64,000 nucleotides of DNA from a virus. A model generated the notes under the pieces. It saw only the letters and a list, made by a program, of their open reading frames with translations, was not told the origin of the DNA and made no database searches. Shown piece by piece: positions 7,490 through 14,657 of this stretch; position 1 is the stretch's first letter, and each line of letters starts with the position of its first letter. Where the stretch lies: positions 58,713 through 122,712 of the IMG/VR virus record IMGVR_UViG_3300020583_000224; one strand, 5' to 3'. The translations under genes and the position numbers were made by a program.

Positions 7490-7956
7490 GACTCGTCCTC
7501 CCCAAGCGGCTTCCACGTGCCGTCAAGATACTTCCAGGCCAGCCGGACCGCCGTGTACAGCGACGACGCGGGAATCTCCTGGATCGAGACGAGCTCCTTC
7601 GACCCGTCGCGGCCCGCTCGCAGCGCCTTGCGGATGTCCTGCCCGGTTATGGCCTTGGTGCGCGGGTTCTCGGGCTTGCGCGGCTCGACTGGCGGAGGGT
7701 CGTAGGCGAGGGTCGCGGTCTGCCCGCACTCAGTGCATTCGACGCGCGTCGTGGACCAGGACAGGGTGCGCGGTTCGGTGCCGGGCGGGTCGCCGGTGTA
7801 TTCGCTGGTCCAGTCGTGGGCGCCTTCGTCGCAGCCGGGGATGTGGATGGCGTCGGCGAGGTCGAGGAGCCGCCCGAACAGGACGGCGCGGTCCCATTCG
7901 GGGGACGGGGTTGCAGCTTTCTCGGCGCGGTCGGCCTCGGGGTCGGCGTTGGTCAT
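7486..7956 (-). CDS. Protein with central zinc site
   Basis: 156 residues from an ATG with CTGGAGGA upstream. The first third is acidic and helical; residues 42 to 80 carry Cys, His and CTECGQ in a zinc-binding arrangement; the C-terminal half is basic then acidic. The 72-nt gap upstream and the good ribosome site suggest this gene opens a transcription unit or follows a processed end. The function is unknown. Confidence 0.75.
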   Translation of the reverse strand: MTNADPEADRAEKAATPSPEWDRAVLFGRLLDLADAIHIPGCDEGAHDWTSEYTGDPPGTEPRTLSWSTTRVECTECGQTATLAYDPPPVEPRKPENPRTKAITGQDIRKALRAGRDGSKELVSIQEIPASSLYTAVRLAWKYLDGTWKPLGEDES

Positions 7957-8028
7957 GCAGTCCTCCAGGGTCTTGGTCCATGGTCGCGCGTCACGGCCTG
8001 TGCCCGCGCGGGTTTCGCGGCGGATCGT

Positions 8029-8544
8029 CTACGGTCGGCTCTCCGGGTTGATGTTGAGGCCGAGGAGCGCGGGATCAAGTTCGGTCTCGAACTCGCCCCA
8101 GGTGCGCCGTACGGTGACGACGATCTCAAGCTCCCCGGCGCTGGTGTTGTCGCGGATCTCGCCGCGCAGCATCGCAGCCAATTGTGCGTCGGTGGCGCGT
8201 TCGAGCGGCACGTATTCGCCGGTGATGCATTCGGTGCAGCCGCAGCCGTAGGGGTCGATCGCGATCGGCCACGGGGCGTCGTCTTGGAGGGCGGCGAGGC
8301 CGGGCGGGGAGATCAGGTAGTACTTGCGGATCGGCCGGTTGGCGCCAGCGCGGATCCACTCGTCCTGCGTCTCTGAGCGTCGGGCGACGAGGCCTTCGGC
8401 TTCCATGCGGGCGAGGAGCGGGTAGATGGTGCCGGAGGGGCGGCCGGTGGTTTGGATGAGGTCGTAGCCGGACATTTCGTCGTCGGCGTTGTAGAGGGCG
8501 CGGAGGATGTCGCGGGCTGCGGGGGTCGTGTTCATCGGGCTCAC
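8029..8544 (-). CDS. PadR-like transcriptional regulator with C-terminal extension
   Basis: 171 residues from a GTG at 8544, or 168 from an ATG at 8535. The first 90 residues match the PadR winged helix: ILRALYNADDEMSGYDLI, TGRPSGTIYPLLARMEAEGL and IRKYYLISPPGLAAL. PadR proteins are usually autoregulatory repressors. Beyond residue 95 there is a non-standard extension with CGCTEC, possibly a metal or effector site. An interleaved palindrome just upstream (8551-8567) is a likely operator. Confidence 0.85.
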   Translation of the reverse strand: MSPMNTTPAARDILRALYNADDEMSGYDLIQTTGRPSGTIYPLLARMEAEGLVARRSETQDEWIRAGANRPIRKYYLISPPGLAALQDDAPWPIAIDPYGCGCTECITGEYVPLERATDAQLAAMLRGEIRDNTSAGELEIVVTVRRTWGEFETELDPALLGLNINPESRP

Positions 8545-8550
8545 AACACA

Positions 8551-8567
8551 GTAGACTACCTATGTAG
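8551..8567. promoter_or_regulatory. Interleaved palindrome upstream of the PadR-like gene
   Basis: GTAG-A-CTAC is followed by CTAC-CTAT-GTAG; the two palindromes share the middle CTAC half-site. The sequence lies 7 nt before the GTG of the PadR-like gene, where a repressor would block transcription. PadR operators are typically short A/T-centred palindromes with TAC or GTA ends, so autoregulation is a reasonable inference. Confidence 0.5.
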
Positions 8568-8731
8568 AGACTTGATCGCCAGTGGATTCCGGCTACCCAC
8601 CGCTGCAACTTGGCCAGTCCACGGCCCACCCCGTGACCTGCACCAACACAAACCGGGTCTCGCGAAACCGCAGGTGGCACTCCGCGGCTGGCCGGGCAGG
8701 GGGCAAGCATCGGCCCGCCTGCGTCAGCCCG

Positions 8732-8929
8732 TCACCACCGCGGTCTCCGGAGCCGCGGTATCCACCGCTGCACCCGGTTGGCGGCCGACACGTGCTCGAG
8801 CCACGCCATGTGGTTGTCGCTGCGCGGTACACGCTCGAGCGTGTACCAGGATCCGACCCAGCCGCGGGTCACGTAGTGGATGTGCGCCTCGGCCGGGCAG
8901 GCGCGGGTGCAGCGGGTACGGCCGGTCAC
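8732..8929 (-). CDS. Small unknown protein
   Basis: 65 residues from a GTG at 8929 that overlaps the upstream stop. It is basic and aromatic (YVTRGWVGSWYTLERVPR) with two Cys residues near the N-terminus. The 187 nt between its stop and the PadR-like gene hold no convincing gene. The function is unknown. Confidence 0.65.
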   Translation of the reverse strand: MTGRTRCTRACPAEAHIHYVTRGWVGSWYTLERVPRSDNHMAWLEHVSAANRVQRWIPRLRRPRW

Positions 8930-9126
8930 CAGAGCCCGCACGCCCGCCACAGCCCGACCGCGACAGCCTCCATGCCGTGCTCGACGAGCCAGCAGCCGAT
9001 GACGTCCACGCGCCGCGTGGCCCGCAACCGCACCCGGGTCTTCAACGGCAGCGGCAGGCGGCGGGACACCTTGCCGGACGCGTGCAGGAACAGGTAGGGC
9101 GCGGGAGGTCGTCTCACGAGTCGCAT
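8926..9126 (-). CDS. Small basic protein
   Basis: 66 residues from an ATG at 9126. It is strongly basic (KVSRRLPLPLKTRVRLRATRR) with a hydrophobic C-terminal helix. The longer frame to 9297 is a shadow of the next gene. It is coupled by GTGA to the gene at 8732. The function is unknown. Confidence 0.65.
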   Translation of the reverse strand: MRLVRRPPAPYLFLHASGKVSRRLPLPLKTRVRLRATRRVDVIGCWLVEHGMEAVAVGLWRACGLW

Positions 9127-9130
9127 GGCT

Positions 9131-9361
9131 TCAGTGTGCCGCAGACTTGTGCTTGACCTGCCCCGGGTCGAAGTCGGTGACCCACTTCTCGTCGTTCGGG
9201 TCCTCGAACTCGACGTACACGGAGAAGCTGTAGGGCACGCCGTCGAGGCCGATGTTCGGACCGGCCGAAACGACGATGCCGTCGCGCACGTCTGCAAGGT
9301 AGCCGCCGCCTGCGTACATGGAGACTTCGACCTCGTCGCCTGGGTTGAACTCGGTCACCAT
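9131..9361 (-). CDS. Small beta-rich protein
   Basis: 76 residues from an ATG at 9361 overlapping the upstream stop (ATGGTGA). The sequence begins FNPGDEVEVSMYAGGGYLAD and is predicted all-beta, like a small SH3-type or Tudor-like barrel. No binding partner can be named. Confidence 0.7.
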   Translation of the reverse strand: MVTEFNPGDEVEVSMYAGGGYLADVRDGIVVSAGPNIGLDGVPYSFSVYVEFEDPNDEKWVTDFDPGQVKHKSAAH

Positions 9362-9579
9362 GCTGGCCCCTCGCACCTTCCGTAGTAGACGTCGTATCCG
9401 ACCGCGCCCTCAACGGTCAGGATCCCGGCCGCGGCTTCGTCCCCGGCCTGGACGTATCCGACGTAGTTCGGGTCGCTGATCGCGTCGGGCGTGGGCGGGA
9501 CACCGAACACGCCGACACCGAGGTCGGTCTCGAGTTCCGCGCGGGTGACGATCCCGCGCTGGCACCGGAGGCGCATCAC
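9355..9579 (-). CDS. Small unknown protein
   Basis: 74 residues from a GTG at 9579 in a GTGA overlap. It is acidic, with two Cys residues at the far ends and a Tyr-rich C-terminus (YDVYYGRC). No family is recognised. Confidence 0.68.
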   Translation of the reverse strand: MMRLRCQRGIVTRAELETDLGVGVFGVPPTPDAISDPNYVGYVQAGDEAAAGILTVEGAVGYDVYYGRCEGPAW

Positions 9580-9896
9580 GTCGTCGGCCGTCGTCTCGCC
9601 GCGATCCGTCCGATGTCGAGCCGGTCACGTTCCAGCCGCTCCTCAAGTTGTACCAGCGTGGACGGGACGAACGCGTCGCAGTCGCACCGTCCGTAGTGCG
9701 TGCCGCCGGGCAGTTCGCGGGCGACGCTGGCCGCGCACGGACCGCGCTCATGGGAGGCGTAGTGGTGGCGGCAGTTCTCGCAGCCGATTGGCAGGTACAT
9801 CGCGCAGTCGGCGCACACGAACCCGCCGCCGGTGAACCGGACGTACGGGTCCTTCAGTTCGCCGCAGCGGAAACAGGCCTCGGTCACGTCACTCAT
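9576..9896 (-). CDS. Cysteine-rich zinc-finger protein
   Basis: 106 residues from an ATG at 9896 that overlaps the upstream stop (ATGAGTGA). It has at least four Cys pairs: CFRCG, CADC, CENCRHH and CDCD with a further Cys and His between, enough for two zinc sites in the first 75 residues. The C-terminal 30 residues form a basic helix. This suggests a nucleic-acid or protein-binding adaptor. No family is recognised. Confidence 0.75.
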   Translation of the reverse strand: MSDVTEACFRCGELKDPYVRFTGGGFVCADCAMYLPIGCENCRHHYASHERGPCAASVARELPGGTHYGRCDCDAFVPSTLVQLEERLERDRLDIGRIAARRRPTT

Positions 9897-10272
9897 TGTC
9901 GCCGTCGGCGATCTCCCGCTGTCGCCGCTCGCATGCGGCCGTGTCCTTGCACAGCCACCGCGGCCCGGCGTTCGGCCCGTACTGGGGTCGTTGCGCGGGC
10001 ATGTACACGTCGGCGACCGTCCAGTCGGCGTCGCACGCACTGCACCGGTAAGTCTTCGGGCGGCTGCCGCTGCGGTCGTGCTTCTCGCGCCACAGTTCGC
10101 TGTAGGCGGCGAGCAGGGCGCGCAGGTACGGGGTGAGGAACGCTTGGGTGAACTGGTCATGGCGCCCGGTCAGGTCCCGGGCTACGTACCGGTTGAGGAC
10201 GTCCACGGCCTGTTCGGGCGTGGGCGGCGGGGCGAGTTCGAACAGTTCGGTGTAGTCGTTGTCGACGGTCAT
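9889..10272 (-). CDS. Protein with C-terminal zinc site
   Basis: 127 residues from an ATG at 10272. The first 75 residues are helical. Residues 75 to 118 hold CSAC and a later Cys pair around a Trp-rich stretch, which fits a zinc ribbon. It lies 3 nt downstream of a 53-aa gene and overlaps the next gene by 8 nt. Confidence 0.73.
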   Translation of the reverse strand: MTVDNDYTELFELAPPPTPEQAVDVLNRYVARDLTGRHDQFTQAFLTPYLRALLAAYSELWREKHDRSGSRPKTYRCSACDADWTVADVYMPAQRPQYGPNAGPRWLCKDTAACERRQREIADGDNE

Positions 10273-10275
10273 AGC

Positions 10276-10437
10276 TCAGTGTCCCGCGGCCGCGTCGTGA
10301 CAGCGGCAGAGGCAGAACCGTGCGCAGTCCGCGCCGAGCGGCGTGAACCCGCCCTGGCAGCCGTGTTCGGCGTCGCCTCTGTCGTGTCGGCCGAGGACGC
10401 AGCGGATCGAGCGGGTGTAATCGAGGCGGATGCGCAT
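10276..10437 (-). CDS. 53-residue Cys/His-rich protein
   Basis: An ATG at 10437 opens a 53-residue frame with HGCQGGF, then CARFCLCRCH near the C-terminus, a compact Cys/His cluster that can bind metal. Codon third positions are G or C throughout, as in the neighbours, and the stop sits 3 nt before the ATG of the next gene. It is the first gene of the minus-strand cluster. Confidence 0.7.
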   Translation of the reverse strand: MRIRLDYTRSIRCVLGRHDRGDAEHGCQGGFTPLGADCARFCLCRCHDAAAGH

Positions 10438-10454
10438 GCGCTGATTGTCCCGCC

Positions 10455-10493
10455 ACCGTTACCGGGCCGCCTCGTCGCCTGCCTGGTAACGGT
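10455..10493. promoter_or_regulatory. Inverted repeat in divergent promoter region
   Basis: A perfect 9-bp inverted repeat, ACCGTTACC at 10455-10463 and GGTAACGGT at 10485-10493, has arms 30 nt apart. It lies between the first gene of the minus cluster (10437) and the plus-strand gene at 10570, where both promoters must be. It is a candidate site for a dimeric repressor that controls both directions. Confidence 0.5.
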
Positions 10494-10569
10494 TGCGCAG
10501 CAAACCGCAGCCAGCCGACACCCCGTCAGTACAGTGCGTCCCGACACACTGACTCACCAGGGGGCAACC

Positions 10570-11076
10570 ATGGCTAAGCGTCCTACCGCACCATCGAACT
10601 CTGTCTCGTTCTGGACCGGGAGCGCGCTCGTGTACTTCGACGGCCACGACCTGACGATCAACCGGCCGTCCGGGTCGATCAAAGGCATCGTGTCGTACCC
10701 CGTGGACCAGATCTCGGGTATCCAGATCACGAAGCCGCCACTGTCGCTGCACGTGTTCCGGATCCTGGTCGCGGGGGAGTCGGCGCCGCGCCGGTCGCAG
10801 GGGATGCTGGAGGTCGCACGGGACCCGTTCGCGGTCCAGTTCAACTCGAGGTGCAAGGCGGAGGCTGAGGCGGTCGCACAGGCCGTACGCGACGCACAGG
10901 CGGCGCTGCGTGCCCCGGACCCGGCCGCGCCGCAGCCGGCCTCGGATGGTCTCGCCGGCCAACTTCAGCAGCTCGCCGCCCTCCACGCGCAGGGCGCGCT
11001 GTCCGACGCCGAGTTCGCTGCCGCTAAGGCGCGGCTGATCGGCGGGGCGCAGGACGAGACGCCGGGGGGTTGGTAG
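10570..11076 (+). CDS. DUF4429/SHOCT-like protein
   Basis: 168 residues from an ATG at 10570. The N-terminal 100 residues are beta-rich (FWTGSALVYFDGHDLTI, then GIVSYPVDQISGIQI), like the PH-type DUF4429 domain. Residues 130 to 162 are a SHOCT motif (LQQLAALHAQGALSDAEF and KARLIG). Such proteins are common in Streptomyces chromosomes, plasmids and phages; SHOCT is thought to mediate oligomerisation. A promoter-like TACAGT lies about 35 nt upstream. Confidence 0.8.
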   Translation: MAKRPTAPSNSVSFWTGSALVYFDGHDLTINRPSGSIKGIVSYPVDQISGIQITKPPLSLHVFRILVAGESAPRRSQGMLEVARDPFAVQFNSRCKAEAEAVAQAVRDAQAALRAPDPAAPQPASDGLAGQLQQLAALHAQGALSDAEFAAAKARLIGGAQDETPGGW

Positions 11077-11081
11077 CACTT

Positions 11082-11120
11082 CGCCGCCTGGCGCACCTCG
11101 GGTAGATGTGCCAGGCGGCG
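11082..11120. terminator. Bidirectional terminator hairpin
   Basis: CGCCGCCTGG at 11082-11091 pairs perfectly with CCAGGCGGCG at 11111-11120, with further pairing inside (CAC with GTG). It lies between the convergent genes ending at 11076 and 11127, so it can stop transcription from both sides. Confidence 0.75.
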
Positions 11121-11126
11121 AGTCTT

Positions 11127-11441
11127 CTACAGGGCGAGCGCCGAACGCAGCCCGGCCGCGACGCGCATCATTGTCTGCGGGGTCAGCGCTCCACCCTCGC
11201 GCTTAACCTCGTCCGGGAACAGTTCGAAGATGTCGTCGCACAGCACCCGGCCGACGAGCGGGTCCTGCGGGGCGAGTTCGACGATGCTCTCCAGCGCAGG
11301 CTTGCTGTCGGTCGTCGTGATGCGCACGACCAGCGCGGTGAGGAGCCGAGTGTTGCGCCCGTTGTTGCTCACGACCAGGAACGGCTTATCACCCTGGCCG
11401 ACGTCGGCGTAGTAGACACGCCCGCGCAGCAGCGCCGCCAT
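11127..11441 (-). CDS. PemK/MazF-family toxin (endoribonuclease)
   Basis: 104 residues. The order RGRVYYADVG, KPFLVVSNNGRN, LTALVVRIT, SIVELAP and GRVLCDDIFEL matches the PemK/MazF fold, whose members cut mRNA at short sequences in the cytoplasm until held by the antitoxin. The length is typical. It starts directly after the antitoxin stop. In a plasmid or prophage this pair would favour maintenance of the element or act in defence. Confidence 0.88.
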   Translation of the reverse strand: MAALLRGRVYYADVGQGDKPFLVVSNNGRNTRLLTALVVRITTTDSKPALESIVELAPQDPLVGRVLCDDIFELFPDEVKREGGALTPQTMMRVAAGLRSALAL

Positions 11442-11444
11442 GGG

Positions 11445-11738
11445 CTAGTCCTTCCCGCCGCGGCGGCGCTGGCGCATGATGGCGTGGAACTCCCGGTCTT
11501 CGTCGGTTTGCGAGGCTGCAAGGGCGGCGTAGCCGTGTTCGGCGACGCGTTCCTTGATGACGCCGAGGCCGAGGCTGAGGGCGGCGTGCAGGGTGGCTGC
11601 TTCGGAGCGGACGGCGACTGGCCCGACTAGTTCGACGAGTGCCTGGTAGGCGGGGCTGCCCTGGTCGCGGGCGGCTTCGACTATGGCGAGCTCGTCGGGG
11701 TCGATGGGGACGTTCCTTCGGGTAGCATCCGTCTTCAT
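11445..11738 (-). CDS. Antitoxin of the MazF-like pair
   Basis: 97 residues from an ATG at 11738. The N-terminus (RRNVPIDPDELAIVEAAR) is consistent with a short strand and helix of a DNA-binding antitoxin; the C-terminus is basic and probably unstructured until bound to the toxin. Its place just before the toxin, and the direct repeats in its promoter, support an autoregulated toxin-antitoxin operon. The exact antitoxin family is not recognised. Confidence 0.75.
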   Translation of the reverse strand: MKTDATRRNVPIDPDELAIVEAARDQGSPAYQALVELVGPVAVRSEAATLHAALSLGLGVIKERVAEHGYAALAASQTDEDREFHAIMRQRRRGGKD

Positions 11739-11749
11739 GGCTCAAAGTC

Positions 11750-11768
11750 TGGCACAAATCGTGGCACA
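11750..11768. promoter_or_regulatory. Direct repeats in the toxin-antitoxin promoter
   Basis: TGGCACA occurs twice, at 11750-11756 and 11762-11768, with a 12-bp period, just upstream of the antitoxin ATG. Repeats at near one-helix-turn spacing are typical binding sites for antitoxin or toxin-antitoxin complexes that repress their own operon. Confidence 0.5.
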
Positions 11769-11771
11769 CTG

Positions 11772-11858
11772 CTAGCGACATGCCATCAAAACGGGGGCCA
11801 TTCTGATATCACCCCTGGTCACCACGGCGGCGTCCAGTCCACCAAGCGGCGCAGTCAC
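11772..11858 (-). CDS. Possible 28-residue leader-type ORF
   Basis: A GTG at 11858 overlaps the stop of another tiny frame (GTGA) and reads 28 codons to a TAG at 11772. The overlap style is that of the real genes here, but the length gives little statistical support and it ends inside the antitoxin promoter. It could be a spacer or a leader peptide. Confidence 0.25.
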   Translation of the reverse strand: MTAPLGGLDAAVVTRGDIRMAPVLMACR

Positions 11859-11917
11859 GGCGTCTCGCCGTGCTCGAAGCGGGCGGCGAGGTGGATATTG
11901 GTCGGCCGAGTAGCCAC
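11855..11917 (-). CDS. Possible 20-residue ORF after the 317-aa gene
   Basis: A GTG at 11917 follows the stop of the 317-aa gene with GGAGG seven bases upstream and reads MATRPTNIHLAARFEHGETP before a stop. The ribosome site is better than expected by chance, but 20 residues is too short for certainty. Confidence 0.3.
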   Translation of the reverse strand: MATRPTNIHLAARFEHGETP

Positions 11918-11918
11918 G

Positions 11919-12872
11919 TCAGCCTCCGATGAACAGTTGCGGAAGCTGGGCAAGGGCGGAGCGGACTTCGCGGTGCCGCTCGCGACGGCCAGCCTCCGCG
12001 CGCACCGCAGCGTCGTAGGCGGCCTTGGCCGCTTCCCATCCCGCGTCACTCGCCCCGATCTCCTCGTCAAGCTTTGAGAGCCAGTCGACGAGTTGAGATC
12101 GGGCTTCGACAACGCTCTCGACGTACATGCGCTGCTTCAGCAGCTCGAGGAGTGGTTCGCCGGCCGCGCGGAGTTCAGCCTCCATGATCTCGTCGGTCGT
12201 GATGATCTGAAAGTCCGAGAAGTCGGGCGCCAGGGAGATCAAGACGCCATCAGAGATGGCCATGAGGATGAGTCTTTCCAGCTCCGAGGGACGCACCCCA
12301 CGGTGCGGTGCCGCGCGGTGCTGCGTCAGCGGCTTCGTTGCCTCGGCTTCGGCGTGGGGGATGTCGAAGCCGAGGCAGGCCACCTTTCGGGCGGCAATCT
12401 GCCAGTTGGCCTGGACATGCACGCCGGTCTCGTCGTTGACGCTCTCGTCGATGGAAAGTGTCTCCGAGCGGGTCGTAACGAGGTCGTTGCAGCGGTTGAG
12501 CCGAGTGGACGTCGGCAGACCGTGGGCCATTCGGCTGACATGGTGTGCTAGTAGTGCGTCGGCCTCGGCGCAGATCAAGGTGCCGAACGTGGCATCTTTC
12601 GCGACATGGGCGCGGCGAAGGTTCTCGCCTCGTTGCCAGACGATGTGCCAGTGGTCGTCACGCGTGCATCCTTCGGGGTGCCAGGTGACGTGTCCCCAGG
12701 GGACGCCGTTGAGGGTGCCGTCCTCGGCGATCAGCGGCTCCTCGATCAGTTGCTTGAAGATGCCTTGGGTGACCTGCCGTGCTCCGATGGTGAGGGTCTT
12801 CACCTCGACGGTCATCGTGGTCACGGACGCGTTGTGCACGGTGAGGCGCTTGCCGCTGGCGGGTTCGTTCAT
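11919..12872 (-). CDS. Unknown 317-residue protein next to the origin-like region
   Basis: The ATG at 12872 has AAGGAG upstream; the remaining frame to 13544 runs through non-coding repeats and a neighbouring gene and is rejected. Residues 1 to 75 are beta-rich (TMTVEVKTLTIG, then GVPWGHVTWHPEG). The C-terminal 90 residues are helical and probably coiled. No catalytic motif is recognised. Its position, transcribed out of the repeat cluster at 12965-13225 and downstream of a replicative ATPase, suggests a replication or copy-control role, which is inference only. Confidence 0.78.
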   Translation of the reverse strand: MNEPASGKRLTVHNASVTTMTVEVKTLTIGARQVTQGIFKQLIEEPLIAEDGTLNGVPWGHVTWHPEGCTRDDHWHIVWQRGENLRRAHVAKDATFGTLICAEADALLAHHVSRMAHGLPTSTRLNRCNDLVTTRSETLSIDESVNDETGVHVQANWQIAARKVACLGFDIPHAEAEATKPLTQHRAAPHRGVRPSELERLILMAISDGVLISLAPDFSDFQIITTDEIMEAELRAAGEPLLELLKQRMYVESVVEARSQLVDWLSKLDEEIGASDAGWEAAKAAYDAAVRAEAGRRERHREVRSALAQLPQLFIGG

Positions 12873-12904
12873 GTCGCTGCTCCTTTGCTGGTTACGGGTC
12901 AGGC

Positions 12905-12950
12905 TTCTTATGCTGACGGCGCGCGCCGACAACGGCGTTCGCGCGTCAAC
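12905..12950 (-). promoter_or_regulatory. Promoter of the 317-aa gene
   Basis: On the minus strand TTGTCG is followed after 16 nt by TAAGAA, a fair vegetative promoter, about 35 nt upstream of the ATG at 12872. The spacer is very GC-rich (GCGCGCGCC). Confidence 0.4.
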
Positions 12951-12970
12951 TTCGACGCGCCCCTTGGGGG

Positions 12971-13220
12971 TGGACCACGAGTCATCCCCCCTTAGGGGGA
13001 CCATGTGGTCCAGTGGTCCACCGCAGGTCAGAGGCTTGGATCTGGCAAGTGGTCCGCGAAAAGTGGACCACCCGTGATCGCAACTCTCTGACCTGGCCAT
13101 ATGGGGTGGTCCAGATCGCCGGTCCACCTGGTCCAAGCCTCTTTCAGTATGAGGGGACTGATTCGCGACGTGTGCTGACCTGCTGGATCCCAATTGGCCC
13201 AGTGGACCATCCGAGGTCAG
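12971..13220. repeat. Iteron-like repeat cluster, candidate replication origin
   Basis: The heptamer TGGTCCA or TGGACCA occurs at 12971, 13006, 13014, 13064, 13107, 13129 and 13203, with one-base variants at 13050 and 13120. AGGTCAG or its complement occurs at 13025, 13088, 13175 and 13214. Two perfect 10-bp inverted repeats nest here: CAGGTCAGAG (13024) with CTCTGACCTG (13086), and GAGGCTTGGA (13031) with TCCAAGCCTC (13132). The 362 nt between the genes at 12872 and 13235 encode nothing else. Beside a DnaB-N/RecA-type ATPase, this is the pattern of a replication origin or partition site. Confidence 0.7.
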
Positions 13221-13234
13221 GCGGCATATGAGAG

Positions 13235-14587
13235 TCACTCGTTCCCCTCGAATCGCAGGGCGTCCCACTCGGCCTTGTGCTCCTCCAGCGCCCGCTGAAT
13301 GCTGCCCTTTGCGGCCTGGAGGATCTCGGCGAGGTCGCGCTGCGAGATCCGCGCCCCGGCCTCGACGCACGTCGCCTTTATGCGCAGCCAGAGCAGGTCC
13401 CTCTCGCGCGTCACGGCGGTCCACGGCCATGCCCCACCCATTTGCAGGATCATCGGCCACTCGCGTTCGTCGCGCTGTCCGCGCCAGTGCTGCAGCTCGC
13501 CCTCGGGGGAGAGGTAGATCCCGAACTCGGGCCAGCGGAGCCACAGGGACGCCCCGTATGGGCGGGTAGGCCGCTTCGCGCCGCCGCTCGCGTGCGGCGA
13601 GTGCGCCTCGAGGATGAGCGCGAACCCGTACTCGGTGCGCAGGCGGTCAAAGAGGCTGGCGGCGTTGCGCGCGGCGGCCTCAGGGTTCTTCGGGTCCTCG
13701 CTGATCAGCTTGTAGAGCGGTCCGCCGATTACGATGTCCGGGTCCACGGCCTTGACAGTCGCCTCGAGAGTTGCCGCATCCTTAGAGTCGGCTAGGTCGA
13801 AGCCAGCCGGGTGGATGACGAGGTGAAGTGCAAGCTTGTCGCTGCCCGTCGCTGCCACGAGAGAACGGATCTTGCGCTTCACTTGGCGGTCGCTGTTTTC
13901 CACGTCAAGCAGCAGCACCCGCAGGGGGGTGATGTCGGGTCCGCCAAACGGGTGGATGCCTGCGGCAAGCTGCACGGCCATCTGTCGCAGCAGCGTCGAC
14001 TTTCCCTTGCCTTCCTGGCCCGTGAGGATGACGCGGTCGCCGCGTTCAAGCAGGCCCGGCACCAGCCAGTCGTACGGCTCGTCTTCGCCAGCGAGGAACT
14101 CGTAGATTGAGGGTGCGGGAAGCCCTTTGTGGCGGCGTCCGCCGTCGGTCTCCCGCTGGAAGTCGGCGAGGAACAGCCGCTCGGCCTCGGGCAGATCCTC
14201 GGGTCGGGTCTCCCGGTAGAGCTGAGCCAGCTTCATCGCGCGGCGTTCGCCCTTGCGGAGCTTGTCGGTGTCGCGCACGCGCTCGGCATAGGCCCCAGCG
14301 TTGGCGGCGAACGGCACTGCCTGAGTGAGGTCGTGCAGGTATGCGGGTCCGCCAATCTTCTGGAGTTCTCCGCAGCGACTCAATTCACCCGCGACGGTGA
14401 CCATGTCCACGGGCTGGCTTTCGCCGTAGAGGTCGAGGATCGCGTTGAAGATCTTCTCGTGGCGGGGGTGGTAGAACTGGTCGCCGTCTTCGAGGACGCA
14501 GATGACCTCCGCGATCGCGTCGCGGCTGAGCATCATGCCGCCGAGCGTCGCCTGCTCAGCCTCGATGTCCTGAGGCGGCTCGTTCAC
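13235..14587 (-). CDS. Replicative ATPase: DnaB N-terminal domain plus RecA-like AAA domain
   Basis: 450 residues from a GTG with GAGGAGA upstream. Residues 1 to 100 resemble the DnaB N-terminal helical domain (EAEQATLGGMML, then GDQFYHPRHEKIFNAI). A RecA-type core follows, with Walker A GQEGKGKST near residue 187 and a Walker B-like VLLLDVENSD near residue 222. A C-terminal HTH-like segment (ISQRDLAEILQAAKGSIQRAL) follows. The layout suggests helicase loading or unwinding at an origin, as in RepA-like plasmid and phage ATPases. The repeat cluster lies directly after the stop. Confidence 0.88.
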   Translation of the reverse strand: MNEPPQDIEAEQATLGGMMLSRDAIAEVICVLEDGDQFYHPRHEKIFNAILDLYGESQPVDMVTVAGELSRCGELQKIGGPAYLHDLTQAVPFAANAGAYAERVRDTDKLRKGERRAMKLAQLYRETRPEDLPEAERLFLADFQRETDGGRRHKGLPAPSIYEFLAGEDEPYDWLVPGLLERGDRVILTGQEGKGKSTLLRQMAVQLAAGIHPFGGPDITPLRVLLLDVENSDRQVKRKIRSLVAATGSDKLALHLVIHPAGFDLADSKDAATLEATVKAVDPDIVIGGPLYKLISEDPKNPEAAARNAASLFDRLRTEYGFALILEAHSPHASGGAKRPTRPYGASLWLRWPEFGIYLSPEGELQHWRGQRDEREWPMILQMGGAWPWTAVTRERDLLWLRIKATCVEAGARISQRDLAEILQAAKGSIQRALEEHKAEWDALRFEGNE

Positions 14588-14657
14588 AGGGCGGTCTCCT
14601 CTGAAGCCGAGGCGAAGATCACGGGGTGGGTGGTGTTCCTGTTTTCCGGCGGACACG

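Noticed and set aside
8545-8731. Plus-strand frames of 171 to 234 codons starting at 8452 and 8582
   Set aside because: They run antisense to several coupled minus-strand genes and have no ribosome site. The 187-nt gap itself holds the regulator promoter and no convincing gene.
11919-13544. Extended 541-codon form of the 317-aa gene
   Set aside because: The extra 224 codons run through the repeat cluster and into the helicase gene and read as low-complexity sequence. The ATG at 12872 has a good ribosome site.
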